Of a DNA stretch of 41,796 nt, positions 16,143-24,173 are shown piece by piece. Numbering within the stretch: the stretch's first letter is position 1; each line of letters opens with the position of its first letter. Position numbers and translations under genes: made by a program. Location of the stretch: positions 1 through 41,796 of the forward strand of contig SIRW01000015.1 of assembly GCA_004366205.1 (NCBI GenBank). Direction: 5' to 3'. This stretch comes from Actinomycetota bacterium. Lineage in GTDB: Bacteria > Actinomycetota > Acidimicrobiia > Acidimicrobiales > CADCSY01. Under the pieces are notes generated by a model. That model was not told the origin of the DNA, did not search any database, and saw only the letters and a program-made list of their open reading frames with translations.

Positions 16143-16152
16143 ACCCTATCCT
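16143..16152. promoter_or_regulatory. Overlapping divergent -10 elements of tldD and the thioesterase
   Basis: The sequence ACCCTATCCT reads TATCCT on the plus strand (16147-16152), 6 nt before the thioesterase GTG. On the minus strand it reads TAGGGT (16148-16143), facing tldD. The two elements share the TA step, so a single symmetric site could fire in both directions. Confidence 0.45.
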
Positions 16153-16158
16153 CGCTTC

Positions 16159-16536
16159 GTGCCATTCGAACCGGGTCTGAACGCCGTCGTCGAGCTCACG
16201 GTCGACGACGGCGACACGGCGGAGGCCATGCGCTCCGGCCAGGTGCCGGTGCTGGCCACCCCCAGGGTGGTCGCTTTGTGCGAGGAGGCGGCGTGCGCGG
16301 CGATCAACGGCTGCCTGGGCCCGGGGGAGACGACGGTCGGCATGCGCGTGCAGCTCGACCACCTCGCCCCCACCGCCGTCGGCGGGTCGGTCAAGGCCGA
16401 GGCCACGCTCGAGAAGGTGCAGGGCCGGCGCCTGACCTTCACCGTGTCGGTGAACGACGCCCGGGGCCTGGTCGCGGCGGGGAAGATCACCCGGGTCGTG
16501 GTCGACACCGAGCGCTTCCTGGAGAAGGCCCACTAG
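16159..16536 (+). CDS. Hotdog-fold thioesterase, FlK-like
   Basis: The 125 residues are typical of the fluoroacetyl-CoA thioesterase (FlK)-like group: VPVLATPRVVALCEEAACAA with the helix glutamate, TVGMRVQLDHLAPTAVGGSVKAEA with the catalytic-type histidine, and a final strand VAAGKITRVVVD. The family hydrolyses short acyl-CoA thioesters, and true fluoroacetyl-CoA activity is rare and not implied. The GTG at 16159 lies 6 nt after TATCCT, so a leaderless transcript is likely. The gene converges with the lipoprotein operon, whose last gene ends at 16608. Confidence 0.85.
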   Translation: MPFEPGLNAVVELTVDDGDTAEAMRSGQVPVLATPRVVALCEEAACAAINGCLGPGETTVGMRVQLDHLAPTAVGGSVKAEATLEKVQGRRLTFTVSVNDARGLVAAGKITRVVVDTERFLEKAH

Positions 16537-16607
16537 CGCGTCCCGCGCCGCCACCCGCGCCGCACGGGGCCACCAGGGCGCGCACGCGGCCGATCGCGGG
16601 TCGACGG
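16537..16607. other. Convergent gap without a clear terminator
   Basis: These 71 bases separate the thioesterase from the end of the long leftward operon. They are GC-rich with imperfect inverted segments, but I see no strong hairpin and no gene. Confidence 0.3.
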
Positions 16608-17723
16608 TCACCCCTCCGCGTCAACGGCTGCGACCTCGGTCTCGGTCACCCGGTGCTCGTCCGCGAGCGTGCGGAAGCCTCGTCCCCGGATCGCGCTGAG
16701 GTCGCCCTGGATCACGTCGTCGCCGGTCGGACGCTCGACGCTGATGGCGTCACCGACGTCCACGAGCTCGTAGGAGACCGTGCGGGCCCGGACGGGGTCC
16801 TCGCCCATCGTCTGGCGAAGGTGGTTGACGCTCGTGATGAGGAACTCGCTGAGCTGGTGCTCGGGCACGCCCTCGAGGGCCTGCTCGAACTGGGCGAGGG
16901 TCTCGCGATCGCTGTCGAGGAACGTGCGGATGTAGCGCACGAAGTTCTCCGCGATCTCGCCCGTGGCGGCGATCTGCTCCATGACCCGGATGACGACGCC
17001 GTCCTTCACGTAGACCGACATCTTGCGGAAGTGGTGAGGCCCGGCGATCGCTTCGGAGGCAGCCGTGGCCTGGTCCGCCCGGGGGAACCACGGCGTGACG
17101 TAGTCGTACCGGATGACGCCCGAGCCGTCCTCGGGTGTGGGGAAGGGATCCTCCGAGGGCCTGTAGTCGAGCGACTCGGGGTTGTAGCGGGTGATGGCAG
17201 CGGCTCGGCTGATCATCTGCTCGGCGTAGCGCAGCACGCTGCGGGCGTCCCGGATCGGGTCCTCACCGAGCGATTCGTTGATGTCTCCGGTTCGCAGCAC
17301 CGGCGGGGCGCCGTGGGGGTCGTGCACCCAGCGTCGGGCCTCGAGGGCGTCGACGACCCGCACGCCCTCGATGGCGGTCTCCTCGCCCCGGCCGGCCCCT
17401 GATGCCAGCATCGCTCGCACGCCCTCGGGCTGCGTGAACCGCATCCAGAGCTCGTCGTCGACGACCACCTCGTCCAGGACCGGTCGCCCACCCCTGGTCA
17501 GCCGGGCGCGATAGCGGAAGTCGTCCTCGACCTCGCCCTCCACGACGGTGGTGACCCCGTCGTGGACCTCCTGGTACACGAAGCGGTGGGCCAGGTGCTC
17601 GGTGCGGCGCAGGGCCTGGCGCAACTCGGCCTCGGCGTCCTCGCCACCGCCGCAACCGGCCAGCACCGCGGCGCCCACGACGGTGGCCATCAGGGTGAGG
17701 AGGAGGTGATGCCTCCCGGTCAC
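16608..17723 (-). CDS. Lipoprotein, last gene of the Liv/MoxR operon
   Basis: The 371 residues start with a lipoprotein signal (lipobox LAGC, Cys24), followed by an extracellular domain. Segments such as FVYQEVHDGVTTVVEGEV, DDFRYRARLTRGGRPVLDEV and VVDDELWMRFTQPEGV suggest a curved beta-sheet that could resemble LolA/LprG-type lipoprotein carriers (inference; I cannot confirm it). The rest, with YVTPWFPRADQA and HFRKMSVYVKDGVVIRVMEQ, is similarly beta-rich. The GTG at 17723 overlaps the stop of the lipoprotein upstream (GTGA), so it is the final coupled member of the operon that begins with moxR. Function unknown. Confidence 0.8.
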   Translation of the reverse strand: MTGRHHLLLTLMATVVGAAVLAGCGGGEDAEAELRQALRRTEHLAHRFVYQEVHDGVTTVVEGEVEDDFRYRARLTRGGRPVLDEVVVDDELWMRFTQPEGVRAMLASGAGRGEETAIEGVRVVDALEARRWVHDPHGAPPVLRTGDINESLGEDPIRDARSVLRYAEQMISRAAAITRYNPESLDYRPSEDPFPTPEDGSGVIRYDYVTPWFPRADQATAASEAIAGPHHFRKMSVYVKDGVVIRVMEQIAATGEIAENFVRYIRTFLDSDRETLAQFEQALEGVPEHQLSEFLITSVNHLRQTMGEDPVRARTVSYELVDVGDAISVERPTGDDVIQGDLSAIRGRGFRTLADEHRVTETEVAAVDAEG

Positions 17724-18226
17724 GGCTTCACCTCCAGCAGGGCGCGCAGCAACGCACGGGGCCGCGGGTAGTCCTCCCGCACGGACAGCACGAACATGTG
17801 GGCGTCGTCGAACCAGACGCTGATCTGCTGCTGGCGGCCCCGCGTGATCCACACGGTGTGCTCACCGACGCGGTGCACCTGGGCGGTGCCGATGCGGTTG
17901 ACGATCGCCCGCCGGAACTCGCCGGAGGTGTGGTCGGCGTCGTCGGCGAAGCGCGACACCTGCAGCGTGGCTTGCAGGAGGTCGCCGTCACGGAAGCTGT
18001 AGAGCCCGACCGCCTCGACGTACGGGCGCCGGGCCTGGGCCAGGAGGCTCGCGACGTCCTCCTCGCCGACGGTCAACCCCAGCACCTCGCCGGGAAGGGC
18101 GGCGTCGGCCAGATGGGCGATCCGCCGCTCCTCGCCCGCCGCGGGGCCGTCGTCGCCGCAGGCGGCGAGCACCACGGCGGCGGCGACCAGCACGGCGACG
18201 AGGGGGACGCGGATGCGCGCCGTCAC
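17720..18226 (-). CDS. Small lipoprotein of unknown function
   Basis: The 168 residues carry a lipoprotein signal (lipobox LAAC, Cys23), then GDDGPAAGEERRIAHLADAA and an alpha/beta domain with YVEAVGLYSFRDGDLLQATL, FADDADHTSGEFRRAIVNRI and QQISVWFDDAHMFVLSVRED. The repeated strands look like a compact sheet, but I do not recognise the family. The GTG at 18226 overlaps the stop of the cupredoxin-like gene, and its own stop overlaps the next lipoprotein. Its place between two other lipoproteins suggests a role on the outer face of the membrane beside the permease (inference). Confidence 0.8.
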   Translation of the reverse strand: MTARIRVPLVAVLVAAAVVLAACGDDGPAAGEERRIAHLADAALPGEVLGLTVGEEDVASLLAQARRPYVEAVGLYSFRDGDLLQATLQVSRFADDADHTSGEFRRAIVNRIGTAQVHRVGEHTVWITRGRQQQISVWFDDAHMFVLSVREDYPRPRALLRALLEVKP

Positions 18227-18768
18227 CCGGCGATGACCTCGACGTAGCCGACGGCGTAGGGGCGGGTGCCGTCGCTGTAGTTGAAGCGGCCGACCTCGTT
18301 GGCGACCCACTGCCAGGTACCTCCGGGTGGGATGGGACCGGAGTCGAACCACCCCTCGTCGCTGACGACCGAGCGGGCGACGCTGTCGGCGTTCTTCCAC
18401 ACGATCACCGAGCCGGTGAACACCCGGGCCGCGGGCGGCTGGAACTGCGAGCGCTCGGTGTCGCCGGCGATGCGGATCTCGAGCGTGGCCCGCTGCTCCT
18501 CCTGCTGGGGCGGGGCCTCGGGCGGCGGTGCGTCCTCATGGGCCTGGGGCGGAGGCGCCTCCTCCGGGGCCGGCGGCGGGGCCTCCTCGGGGGCCTCCTG
18601 GGGCGCGACGGTGGTGGGGGCGAACGGGTTCGCCTGCTGCTTCTGCTCGAAGGTGAGCAGGTCGTCGCTGCCCACCCGGGTGCCGTCGCCGCACGCCGCG
18701 GCCACGAGGGTGAGCGCCACGGCGATCGCGGTGAGCAGCGGTCGGGACGTGGTGAGACGTCGTGTCAT
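18223..18768 (-). CDS. Cupredoxin-fold lipoprotein lacking copper ligands
   Basis: The 181 residues have a lipoprotein signal (Cys26), a linker rich in Pro, Glu and Ala (about 48-93), and a plastocyanin-like domain (95-181). The domain keeps GSVIVWKNADSVARSV and the F-x-Y-x8-10-G pattern of type I copper proteins. At the ligand positions, however, it has Arg132 in place of the first His, Asp166 for Cys, Arg169 for the second His and Ala172 for Met, while Gly174 is kept. Copper binding and electron transfer are therefore unlikely. A binding or structural role is inferred. ATG 18768 overlaps the stop of the large transporter fusion (ATGA). Confidence 0.82.
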   Translation of the reverse strand: MTRRLTTSRPLLTAIAVALTLVAAACGDGTRVGSDDLLTFEQKQQANPFAPTTVAPQEAPEEAPPPAPEEAPPPQAHEDAPPPEAPPQQEEQRATLEIRIAGDTERSQFQPPAARVFTGSVIVWKNADSVARSVVSDEGWFDSGPIPPGGTWQWVANEVGRFNYSDGTRPYAVGYVEVIAG

Positions 18769-21700
18769 GTCAGGCTCCCGGAGCGTTTCACGGCGGCCTC
18801 CGAACCGCCGAGGTAGGACTCGATGACGCGCTCGTCGTCGAGCACGTCGTCGGGACGGCCGCGGACGACCACCGCGCCCTGGTCGAGGGCGATGAGCTCG
18901 TCGGAGACGGCCGAGATCAGGGGCATGTCGTGCTCGATGATCAGCAGGCTGCACCCGGTCTCGTGGCGGACCCGGCGCAGGAGAGGGGCGAGGCCCTCGG
19001 CCTCGGCCTGGGCGATGCCCGAGGAGGGCTCGTCGAGCAGCAGCACGCGGGGCTCGGCGGCGAGCACGCAGGCCACGTCGACGATGCGGCGCAGCCCGGT
19101 GGACAGCTCGCGGACGTACTTGTCGCGGAAGGCCCCCAGCTCGAACAGCTCGATCAGGCGGTCGGCCCGCACCCGCAGGCGGCGCTCGGCTCGACGAGCC
19201 CGGGGCACCTGGGCTGCGGTGAGGACCGTGCTGCGCACCTCGAGGTGCTGCTCGAGGGCGACCAGCAGCGTCTCGGTTACGGTGAGGGAGGGGAACAGCC
19301 GGGCGTCCTGGAAGCGACGGACTAGGCCCTGCTTCGAGCGCTCCTCGGGGCCGGCACGGGTGATGTCGACGCCCTCGAGGACGACGCGGCCCTCGTCGGG
19401 CTGCTGGTAGCCGCTGATGAGGTCGAACAGGGTGGTCTTGCCGGCGCCGTTCGGCCCGATCAGGCCCAGGACCTCGCCCTCGCGCAGTGCGAAGCTGACA
19501 CCGGCGACGGCGGTGACCCCGCCGAAGCGCTTGTGCAGGTCGTGCACCTCGAGCACGGGACGGGCCACCTCGAGCTCGTGACGGCGGCGGGCCGCGGCCG
19601 GGCCGGCAGCGGCGGGACCGCTGGTGAGCGCACCGGTGCCTTTCACGTAGACGGCTCGCAGGATGTCGGGCCGGGCGAGCAGGTCGGCCGTCTTCCCGAA
19701 GAACCGCACTTCGCCCTTCTCCATGAAGATGGCCTTCTCGGCGAGGTTCAAGGCGACGTTCACCGACTGTTCGACGACGACGACGGTGACGCCCCGACGG
19801 TTGATCTCGCGCACGACCTCGAGCAGCTGGCCAACGACGGCCGGGGACAGGCCGAGCGACAGCTCGTCGATCATCAACAGGCGCGGCTTGGCCAGGAACG
19901 CCTGCGCCAGCGACAGCATCTGCTGCTCACCGCCGGACAGGTCACCGGCGAGCTCGCCGGCCCGCTCCCGCAGGATCGGGAACACCTCGAGGACCTCAGC
20001 GACGCGCTCGGTCAGGTCGGGAGCGTCGTGGGTGACCCAGGTGCCGAGCAGCAGGTTCTCGCGGACGGTCAGCCCGGGGAACACGCCCCGCCCACCGGGC
20101 ATGTGGATGACGCCGCGTGCGGTGACCTCGTGGGGCGGCATGTGGGTGATGTCGCGGCCGTCGAACACGATGGCGCCGGCGGACGCCTCCTGGGTGCCGC
20201 TGATCGCCCGCAGCAGCGTGGACTTCCCGGCGCCGTTGGTGCCCAGCAGGGCGACGATCTCGCCTTCCTCCACGTCGAAGTCGACGCCGAACAGCACCTG
20301 CACGCCGTCGTACTCCACGTCCACGTCCCGGCAGACCAGCAGCTTGCCCTTGCCCTCACGCTTGGCCTTGCGCCACTCCTCACCGGCGAGCGCGGTGGCG
20401 AAGGCGTTGCGCATGTCGAGCTCGAAGAACCCGGCGGCCGTCATCTGGATGAGACCGCCGACGAGGAACATGGGCGCACAGAAGAGGAACACGGCCGGGT
20501 AGCCGTACTCGAAGTGCAACATGGAGGCGACCTGCAGCCCCACGACGAGGCCGGGCAGGGCGGCGAGGCCGGTCATCTGTATGCCCATCACGCGCACGGT
20601 GGGCGGGATCACCTGCGAGTAGATCGCACCCGTCGCCGGCCCGACGAGCGCACCACCGAATGCGGTCAGCACCGCGAAGGCGATGATCAACCCGAGGGGT
20701 GGCTGGGAGGCGTAGCCGAGCACCCCGACGGCTGCAACCAGCGGGAACGCCCCCACGACCAGTAGCACGCGACCCGGGTGACGGCGCACGAACACGTCGA
20801 CGAGCCCGCCGCCGAGGAAGTTGCCCAACACGGAAGCGACGACTGCCGGTGTGAAGACCCAGGCCCGCGCCCACGCATCGAGGCCGTAGGCCTCGGCCAG
20901 GAAGAAGACGAAGAAGAGCCCCGCGGCGGAGGAGGCGGCGCTGGTGAAGATCGCGCCGGTGACCACCCGTCGCACGGTCCGGACCGCCCAGACGGTTCGC
21001 CACGACTCCCCGAACGAGAGGGGCTCGTCCTCCACGCGGGCCGTGGCCTCGTCGCTGCCCAGGGCCTTGCGCTCCATGTAGCCGCGGATCGGCTCCCGCA
21101 ACGTGAGGGTGGCGGCGATGCCCATGAGCACGAGCGGCACGCCGAGGATGACGAAGCCGGCACGCCAGCCGACGGTGACGACGAGGATGCCGGCGGTCAG
21201 CGGGGCGAGGACCGTGGCGCCGTTGCCGAGCATGCCGAGGAGGGCGAAGGCCCGTCCCCGCGCCTCGGGGGGGTAGTAGTCGGCGATGAGCGCGAACCGC
21301 GGCACGCCGCTGGCCTCGTCGCTGACCTGGTCGCCCACTCGGGCGGCGCCGAGGGTGAGGGAGCTGCCGGCCCCGCCGGTGAGCATGGAGAAGACGCCGG
21401 AGGTGATCGTGCCGATCGTGACGAAGGGAACCCGGCGGTGGCGGTCGGCGTACCACCCGGCGAAGATCGCCGCGAAGATGCTGACGATGGCGACGATCTG
21501 GAGCACGCCGATGATCGTCCCGACGTTGATCTCGAGATCGCGAGCGACGTCCGGCGCGGCGATCTGGAACCCGAAGGTGTCGAGCACCTGGAAGAAGGTG
21601 ATGAGCCCCAGCACGACCGCAGGCTTCATGCCGTAGGGCGTGTGGGCGAGCTCGCGCCAGGCCATGGCGCGGCGGAGCACGCCGCCCTCGTCGGCCGCGG

Positions 21701-21857
21701 GCGGGAGCTGGGGTTCGGGCAGCTGCTCGGGGGCCTCCTCGATGGCGATGGCCAGCCGCTCGGCGGCGCTGAGCTCGCCGACGCCCAGCTCGACGGCCTC
21801 GCCCGCCCGGTTGCCGGGCCCGCTGGTCCCGTGCTCCCCCATGCCGTCCTCCCTCAT
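18765..21857 (-). CDS. Triple fusion: MFS permease + LivF-type ATPase + LivG-type ATPase
   Basis: One 1030-residue chain contains three parts. First is an MFS transporter (about 78-480) with motif A GWYADRHRR (134-142). Second is a LivF-like ABC ATPase (about 506-735): Walker A GTNGAGKST 539-547, signature LSGGEQQ 640-646, Walker B MIDE ending 665, and VEQ in place of the H-loop His, as is normal for LivF. Third is a LivG-like ATPase (about 768-1018): Walker A GPNGAGKTT 801-809, signature LSTGLRR 918-924, Walker B LLLDE ending 943, H-loop His976. LivF and LivG normally are separate proteins that power amino-acid uptake through LivHM, whose fused permease is the next gene upstream. The start at 21857 overlaps that gene (ATGA), but GGGAGGA at 21847-21853 better serves the ATG at 21842. 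No frameshift or stop separates the parts. Confidence 0.93.
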   Translation of the reverse strand: MREDGMGEHGTSGPGNRAGEAVELGVGELSAAERLAIAIEEAPEQLPEPQLPPAADEGGVLRRAMAWRELAHTPYGMKPAVVLGLITFFQVLDTFGFQIAAPDVARDLEINVGTIIGVLQIVAIVSIFAAIFAGWYADRHRRVPFVTIGTITSGVFSMLTGGAGSSLTLGAARVGDQVSDEASGVPRFALIADYYPPEARGRAFALLGMLGNGATVLAPLTAGILVVTVGWRAGFVILGVPLVLMGIAATLTLREPIRGYMERKALGSDEATARVEDEPLSFGESWRTVWAVRTVRRVVTGAIFTSAASSAAGLFFVFFLAEAYGLDAWARAWVFTPAVVASVLGNFLGGGLVDVFVRRHPGRVLLVVGAFPLVAAVGVLGYASQPPLGLIIAFAVLTAFGGALVGPATGAIYSQVIPPTVRVMGIQMTGLAALPGLVVGLQVASMLHFEYGYPAVFLFCAPMFLVGGLIQMTAAGFFELDMRNAFATALAGEEWRKAKREGKGKLLVCRDVDVEYDGVQVLFGVDFDVEEGEIVALLGTNGAGKSTLLRAISGTQEASAGAIVFDGRDITHMPPHEVTARGVIHMPGGRGVFPGLTVRENLLLGTWVTHDAPDLTERVAEVLEVFPILRERAGELAGDLSGGEQQMLSLAQAFLAKPRLLMIDELSLGLSPAVVGQLLEVVREINRRGVTVVVVEQSVNVALNLAEKAIFMEKGEVRFFGKTADLLARPDILRAVYVKGTGALTSGPAAAGPAAARRRHELEVARPVLEVHDLHKRFGGVTAVAGVSFALREGEVLGLIGPNGAGKTTLFDLISGYQQPDEGRVVLEGVDITRAGPEERSKQGLVRRFQDARLFPSLTVTETLLVALEQHLEVRSTVLTAAQVPRARRAERRLRVRADRLIELFELGAFRDKYVRELSTGLRRIVDVACVLAAEPRVLLLDEPSSGIAQAEAEGLAPLLRRVRHETGCSLLIIEHDMPLISAVSDELIALDQGAVVVRGRPDDVLDDERVIESYLGGSEAAVKRSGSLT

Positions 21858-24172
21858 GAGCCCGCCGGCTCCAGGTCCTCGGCCCGCCGGGCCGCGGCGC
21901 TGAGCGCCGCGGTGTCCTGGGATTCCCGCTTGGGCCCCAGCTTGTCGACGATGCGTTCTCCGGCGCCCTTGTAGAGCTCGGAATCGAGAGCGAAGCGGCT
22001 GCCGCCCGTGGCCAGGTCAACGCCGGCCGGGGCGCCCCCGAGCGGGATCAGCCGGCGCTCCATGGCCTCGGGGTCGTAGTCGGCGAACAGGCTCGGCACC
22101 ACGATGTGGCGCCGCTGGGCGATGATTCGCAACACGGCGTCGCGGGCGTTGAAGAGCAGTGCGGCTACACCACCGGGCGAGGCGTAGAGGAGGTACAGGG
22201 TCACGCCCGAGGTGACCACGGTCTGGAAGAGCTGGCTGCTGAAGAAGTAGCTGATGCCCTGGAAGTAGGCGGCACCGATCAGGGCGCCGGTCACCGACCC
22301 GACACCGCCGAACATCGTCAGGATGAACACGTTGATGCTGGCAGCGACGCCGTAGCTGCCGGCGCTCAGGCCACCCTGGTGGTGCACGAAGATGGCGCCG
22401 GCGAAGCCGGCGAGCATGCCGGAGACGGCGAAGGCCATGAGCTTCGTCCGAACGGCGCTGACGCCGAAGGATCGCAGGTTGGTGTCGTTCTCGCGCACGG
22501 CGATCACCAGCCGGCCGAAGCGGCTCCTGCGCAGGTTCACGACCACCGTGACGGCCAGGACCAGCGCGCCCACGCACAGGAAGTACATGGAGCGCTCGTC
22601 GGTGAAGTCGAGGAAGAACAGCTCGGGGCGCTCGACGGCGTCGGGGAGCAGCCACCCGAAGTAGCGCTCCTCGAACAGCACGCTGCTGACCGCCACGGCG
22701 AAGGCGAACGTGGTGACCAGCAGGAGCAGGCCGGGGAGGCGTAGGGCGGGTATGCCGATCAGCACGGCCACACCGCCCGCTGTGGCCGCGGCGATGGGGA
22801 CGGCGAACCAGAACGGGATGCCGACAGTCGCCGTCAGCACGGCGGCGGTGACGGCTCCGACGGCGACGAAGGCGAACTGGCCAAGGCTCACCTGCCCGGC
22901 CCAGCCGGTCAGCACCACGAGCGACAGGGCGACGATGGCGACGAGCGCGATCACCCCGCCCAGGTTCTGGACCTGCACGCTCGTCACGAACGGGAGGATG
23001 CCGACGAACGCCAGCCCGAGGGCCACGAGCACGACTCGACCGACCCGCACGGCGGTCACCTCGAGCAGCGGGGTCGGGATCGGCCGCGGCTCCTCCGTGG
23101 CCTGCCACGACGAGCTCTCGGCCTGGGCCTCACTGCGGCCGGCGCGATTGCGGTGGCTGAGCAGCCCCCCCACGATCAGCGCGAGCAGGGCGGCGTCGAC
23201 CAGGCCCGGGTCAGCCTGGAAGCTGTGGTTGAACGCTTGGGTGAGCACGCCGATGAGCACGGCGGCGAAGGCCGCGGCGGGGATGCTGCGCATACGGGCG
23301 AGGACCGCGGCGGTCAGAGCAGGCAGCAACAGACCGGGCGAGTAGCCGGCAGCCGTGGCGGGGGTGTGGAGGGCCCCGGTGAGGATCTGCGAGACCCCGC
23401 TGAGCACGCCGGCGAGCGCCCACACGATGCACGAGAGCAGGCCCACACCGATGCCGAGCAACGAGGCCCGCTCGCCGTTCTCCGCCATGGCGCGCATGGC
23501 CACGCCGAACCGGGTGTAGCCCAGGAACGCGCCGAGGGCGAGGAGCGTGATCAGCGAGAGCTCGAGGGCGAAGACCTCGGGAAAGCCGAACGGCAGCGAG
23601 AAGCCGCCGATGGTGAACTCCCACCCGGCGAAGGGCAGGTAGTCGCGCGATGCGAGGGCGCCGCTGATCTCGGAGATCGTCCGTTCCTCGGGCGAGGGGA
23701 AGAACGGCAGGTTCATGATGCCCTGGCGGAGATCGGTCGCCATGAGCGCAGCCAGCACGATCGTGAAGACCGTCAGCACGAGGCGTGGTGCCCGGGAGAA
23801 CCGCAGCAACACCAACCCCACCGCGAAGCCCACCAACCCCGAGACGAGCAGGCCCAGCACCAACGCCACGGGAAACGGCACCGGGGTGAACTGGACGAAC
23901 TCGAACACCAACGTGGCGCCGGCGATGCCGAGGGCGGCCTGGGCGAAGTTCACGACCCGCAACGTGCGGTACACCAGCACGATTCCCGCCGCGGTGACGG
24001 CGACGATGGCCCCGGCGACCAGGCCCTCGAACAGGATGGCGGCGGGTGTGCCGCGCCCGGCGCCCGTGCCGGGCAGGACGAGCTGGGTGACGGCGAGCGC
24101 GCCGAGAACGCTGGCCACCACGAGGGCGACGTGGCGGGTGCGCGAGCCCGGCGGGAGGAGGCGGGCGAGCAC
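21854..24172 (-). CDS. Fused LivH-LivM branched-chain-amino-acid-type ABC permease
   Basis: The 772 residues join two permeases. The LivH half (about 1-345) has GLVAGAIVAVTAAGIVLVYR followed by TLRVVNFAQAALG, and GVAMRAMAENGERASLLGIG. The LivM half (about 380-700) has GWAGQVSLGQFAFVAVGA and the ATPase-coupling loop VIAVRENDTNLRSFGVSAVR. A charged 70-residue C-terminal tail (about 700-772) has no Liv counterpart that I know. The whole would form the membrane channel for the LivF/LivG domains encoded next. The GTG at 24172 follows the lipoprotein stop by one base, with GGAGGAC upstream. Substrate is unknown: Liv-type systems carry amino acids, urea or other small organics. Confidence 0.92.
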   Translation of the reverse strand: MLARLLPPGSRTRHVALVVASVLGALAVTQLVLPGTGAGRGTPAAILFEGLVAGAIVAVTAAGIVLVYRTLRVVNFAQAALGIAGATLVFEFVQFTPVPFPVALVLGLLVSGLVGFAVGLVLLRFSRAPRLVLTVFTIVLAALMATDLRQGIMNLPFFPSPEERTISEISGALASRDYLPFAGWEFTIGGFSLPFGFPEVFALELSLITLLALGAFLGYTRFGVAMRAMAENGERASLLGIGVGLLSCIVWALAGVLSGVSQILTGALHTPATAAGYSPGLLLPALTAAVLARMRSIPAAAFAAVLIGVLTQAFNHSFQADPGLVDAALLALIVGGLLSHRNRAGRSEAQAESSSWQATEEPRPIPTPLLEVTAVRVGRVVLVALGLAFVGILPFVTSVQVQNLGGVIALVAIVALSLVVLTGWAGQVSLGQFAFVAVGAVTAAVLTATVGIPFWFAVPIAAATAGGVAVLIGIPALRLPGLLLLVTTFAFAVAVSSVLFEERYFGWLLPDAVERPELFFLDFTDERSMYFLCVGALVLAVTVVVNLRRSRFGRLVIAVRENDTNLRSFGVSAVRTKLMAFAVSGMLAGFAGAIFVHHQGGLSAGSYGVAASINVFILTMFGGVGSVTGALIGAAYFQGISYFFSSQLFQTVVTSGVTLYLLYASPGGVAALLFNARDAVLRIIAQRRHIVVPSLFADYDPEAMERRLIPLGGAPAGVDLATGGSRFALDSELYKGAGERIVDKLGPKRESQDTAALSAAARRAEDLEPAGS

Positions 24173-24173
24173 G

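Noticed and set aside
16088-16165. Longer start of tldD at 16165
   Set aside because: It would overlap the divergent promoter and the thioesterase start. GTG 16087 has a ribosome site and begins the conserved region.
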